6,145 nt of DNA from Candidatus Wallbacteria bacterium (GTDB taxonomy: Bacteria; Muiribacteriota; JAQTZZ01). The translations under genes were made by a program, and so were the position numbers. Positions 5,855-6,145 of the stretch are shown in pieces (within the stretch, counting starts at the first letter, position 1; each line of letters opens with the position of its first letter). The notes below the pieces were generated by a model that was given only the letters and a program-made list of their open reading frames with translations, had not been told where the DNA came from and made no database searches. Where the stretch lies: the NCBI GenBank assembly GCA_028711905.1, contig JAQTRI010000233.1, forward strand, positions 1 through 6,145, written 5' to 3'.

Positions 5855-6145
5855 TAACAGCGGTTCCGTTTCTTGGTCTTGACAGGCAATATCGCGCTCT
5901 GGAGCAGCGGATAGATGCCGGATTGAAGAAAGTCCTGACAAGTGGGCACTTTATTCTTGGCCCGGAAGTCGAGGAACTGGAGCGCGGTTTAGCCATGTTT
6001 CTCGGTGTCCGGCATGTGATCGGGGTGGCGTCCGGTTCAGATGCGCTGCTTCTGGGCATGATGGCGCTCGGCATCGGGCCTGATGATGAAGTGCTGACGA
6101 CTACTTACAGCTTTTTTGCAACAGGTTCGTGCGTTGCCAGGCTTG
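5851..6145 (+). CDS. DegT/DnrJ/EryC1-type PLP sugar aminotransferase (N-terminal part)
   Basis: The first 98 residues of a fold-type I, PLP-dependent sugar aminotransferase; the gene runs off the right edge. Family members transfer an amino group, usually from glutamate, to a keto-sugar nucleotide for O-antigen, capsule, glycoprotein glycan or antibiotic synthesis. Visible landmarks are VPFLGLDRQYRALEQRI (5-21), LTSGHFILGPEVEELE (29-44), VASGSDALLLGMMALGIGP (59-77), which includes the PLP-phosphate loop (usually SGTDAL, here SGSDAL), and DEVLTTTYSFFAT (79-91). The catalytic lysine lies beyond the window, so substrate class cannot be assigned. The GTG at 5851 is chosen because an in-frame TGA at 5842-5844 excludes starts further upstream and the protein then begins like its family. 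No SD is visible, so translation probably depends on coupling to the SPFH gene through the 4-bp overlap. Confidence 0.92.
   Translation, partial: MITAVPFLGLDRQYRALEQRIDAGLKKVLTSGHFILGPEVEELERGLAMFLGVRHVIGVASGSDALLLGMMALGIGPDDEVLTTTYSFFATGSCVARL

Noticed and set aside
1..6145. CRISPR, tRNA, riboswitch, insertion sequence, toxin-antitoxin or defence genes
   Set aside because: I found no regularly spaced repeats, no cloverleaf, no transposase-like reading frame and no hallmark defence domains. Intergenic regions are 172 bp or shorter.

Overview
The window is bacterial chromosomal DNA with compact genes, short intergenic gaps, recognisable Shine-Dalgarno (SD) and sigma-70-like promoter sequences, and base composition slightly below 50% G+C by eye. 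Exported proteins and an NfeD/SPFH membrane pair fit a bacterium with a sizeable envelope programme. Nothing here fixes the phylum. I see no tRNA, rRNA, CRISPR array, transposase, integrase or other sign of a mobile element.

Left part, minus strand (1-2108): a DUF885-family putative metallopeptidase, whose last residues run off the left edge, lies downstream of a small OsmC-like protein. Each has its own plausible promoter. The OsmC-like protein lacks both cysteines that define the family's peroxidase chemistry.

Middle (2109-4349): a 115-bp divergent intergenic region carries two promoters whose -35 boxes lie two bases apart. One drives the OsmC-like gene. The other drives a 500-residue exported TPR protein whose ATG falls at the predicted transcription start and has no SD, so the mRNA may be leaderless. 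Converging on the TPR gene is a small exported protein of unknown family, ended by a clear intrinsic terminator that works on the minus strand only.

Right part, plus strand (4350-6145): a tightly packed operon of a short NfeD-type membrane protein, a QmcA/stomatin-like SPFH protein and the first 98 residues of a DegT/DnrJ/EryC1-type sugar aminotransferase. The first two overlap by 7 bp and the last two by 4 bp. NfeD and SPFH proteins are known partners in membrane-microdomain or membrane-quality functions. The aminotransferase points to nucleotide-sugar, envelope or glycan synthesis continuing beyond the window. The SPFH/aminotransferase junction carries a dnaX-type slippery heptamer (A AAA AAG) directly before the UGA, aligned so that a -1 shift would enter the aminotransferase frame.

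No complete novel system is evident. The points most worth a second look are the cysteine-less OsmC protein, the slippery junction and the apparently leaderless TPR gene.
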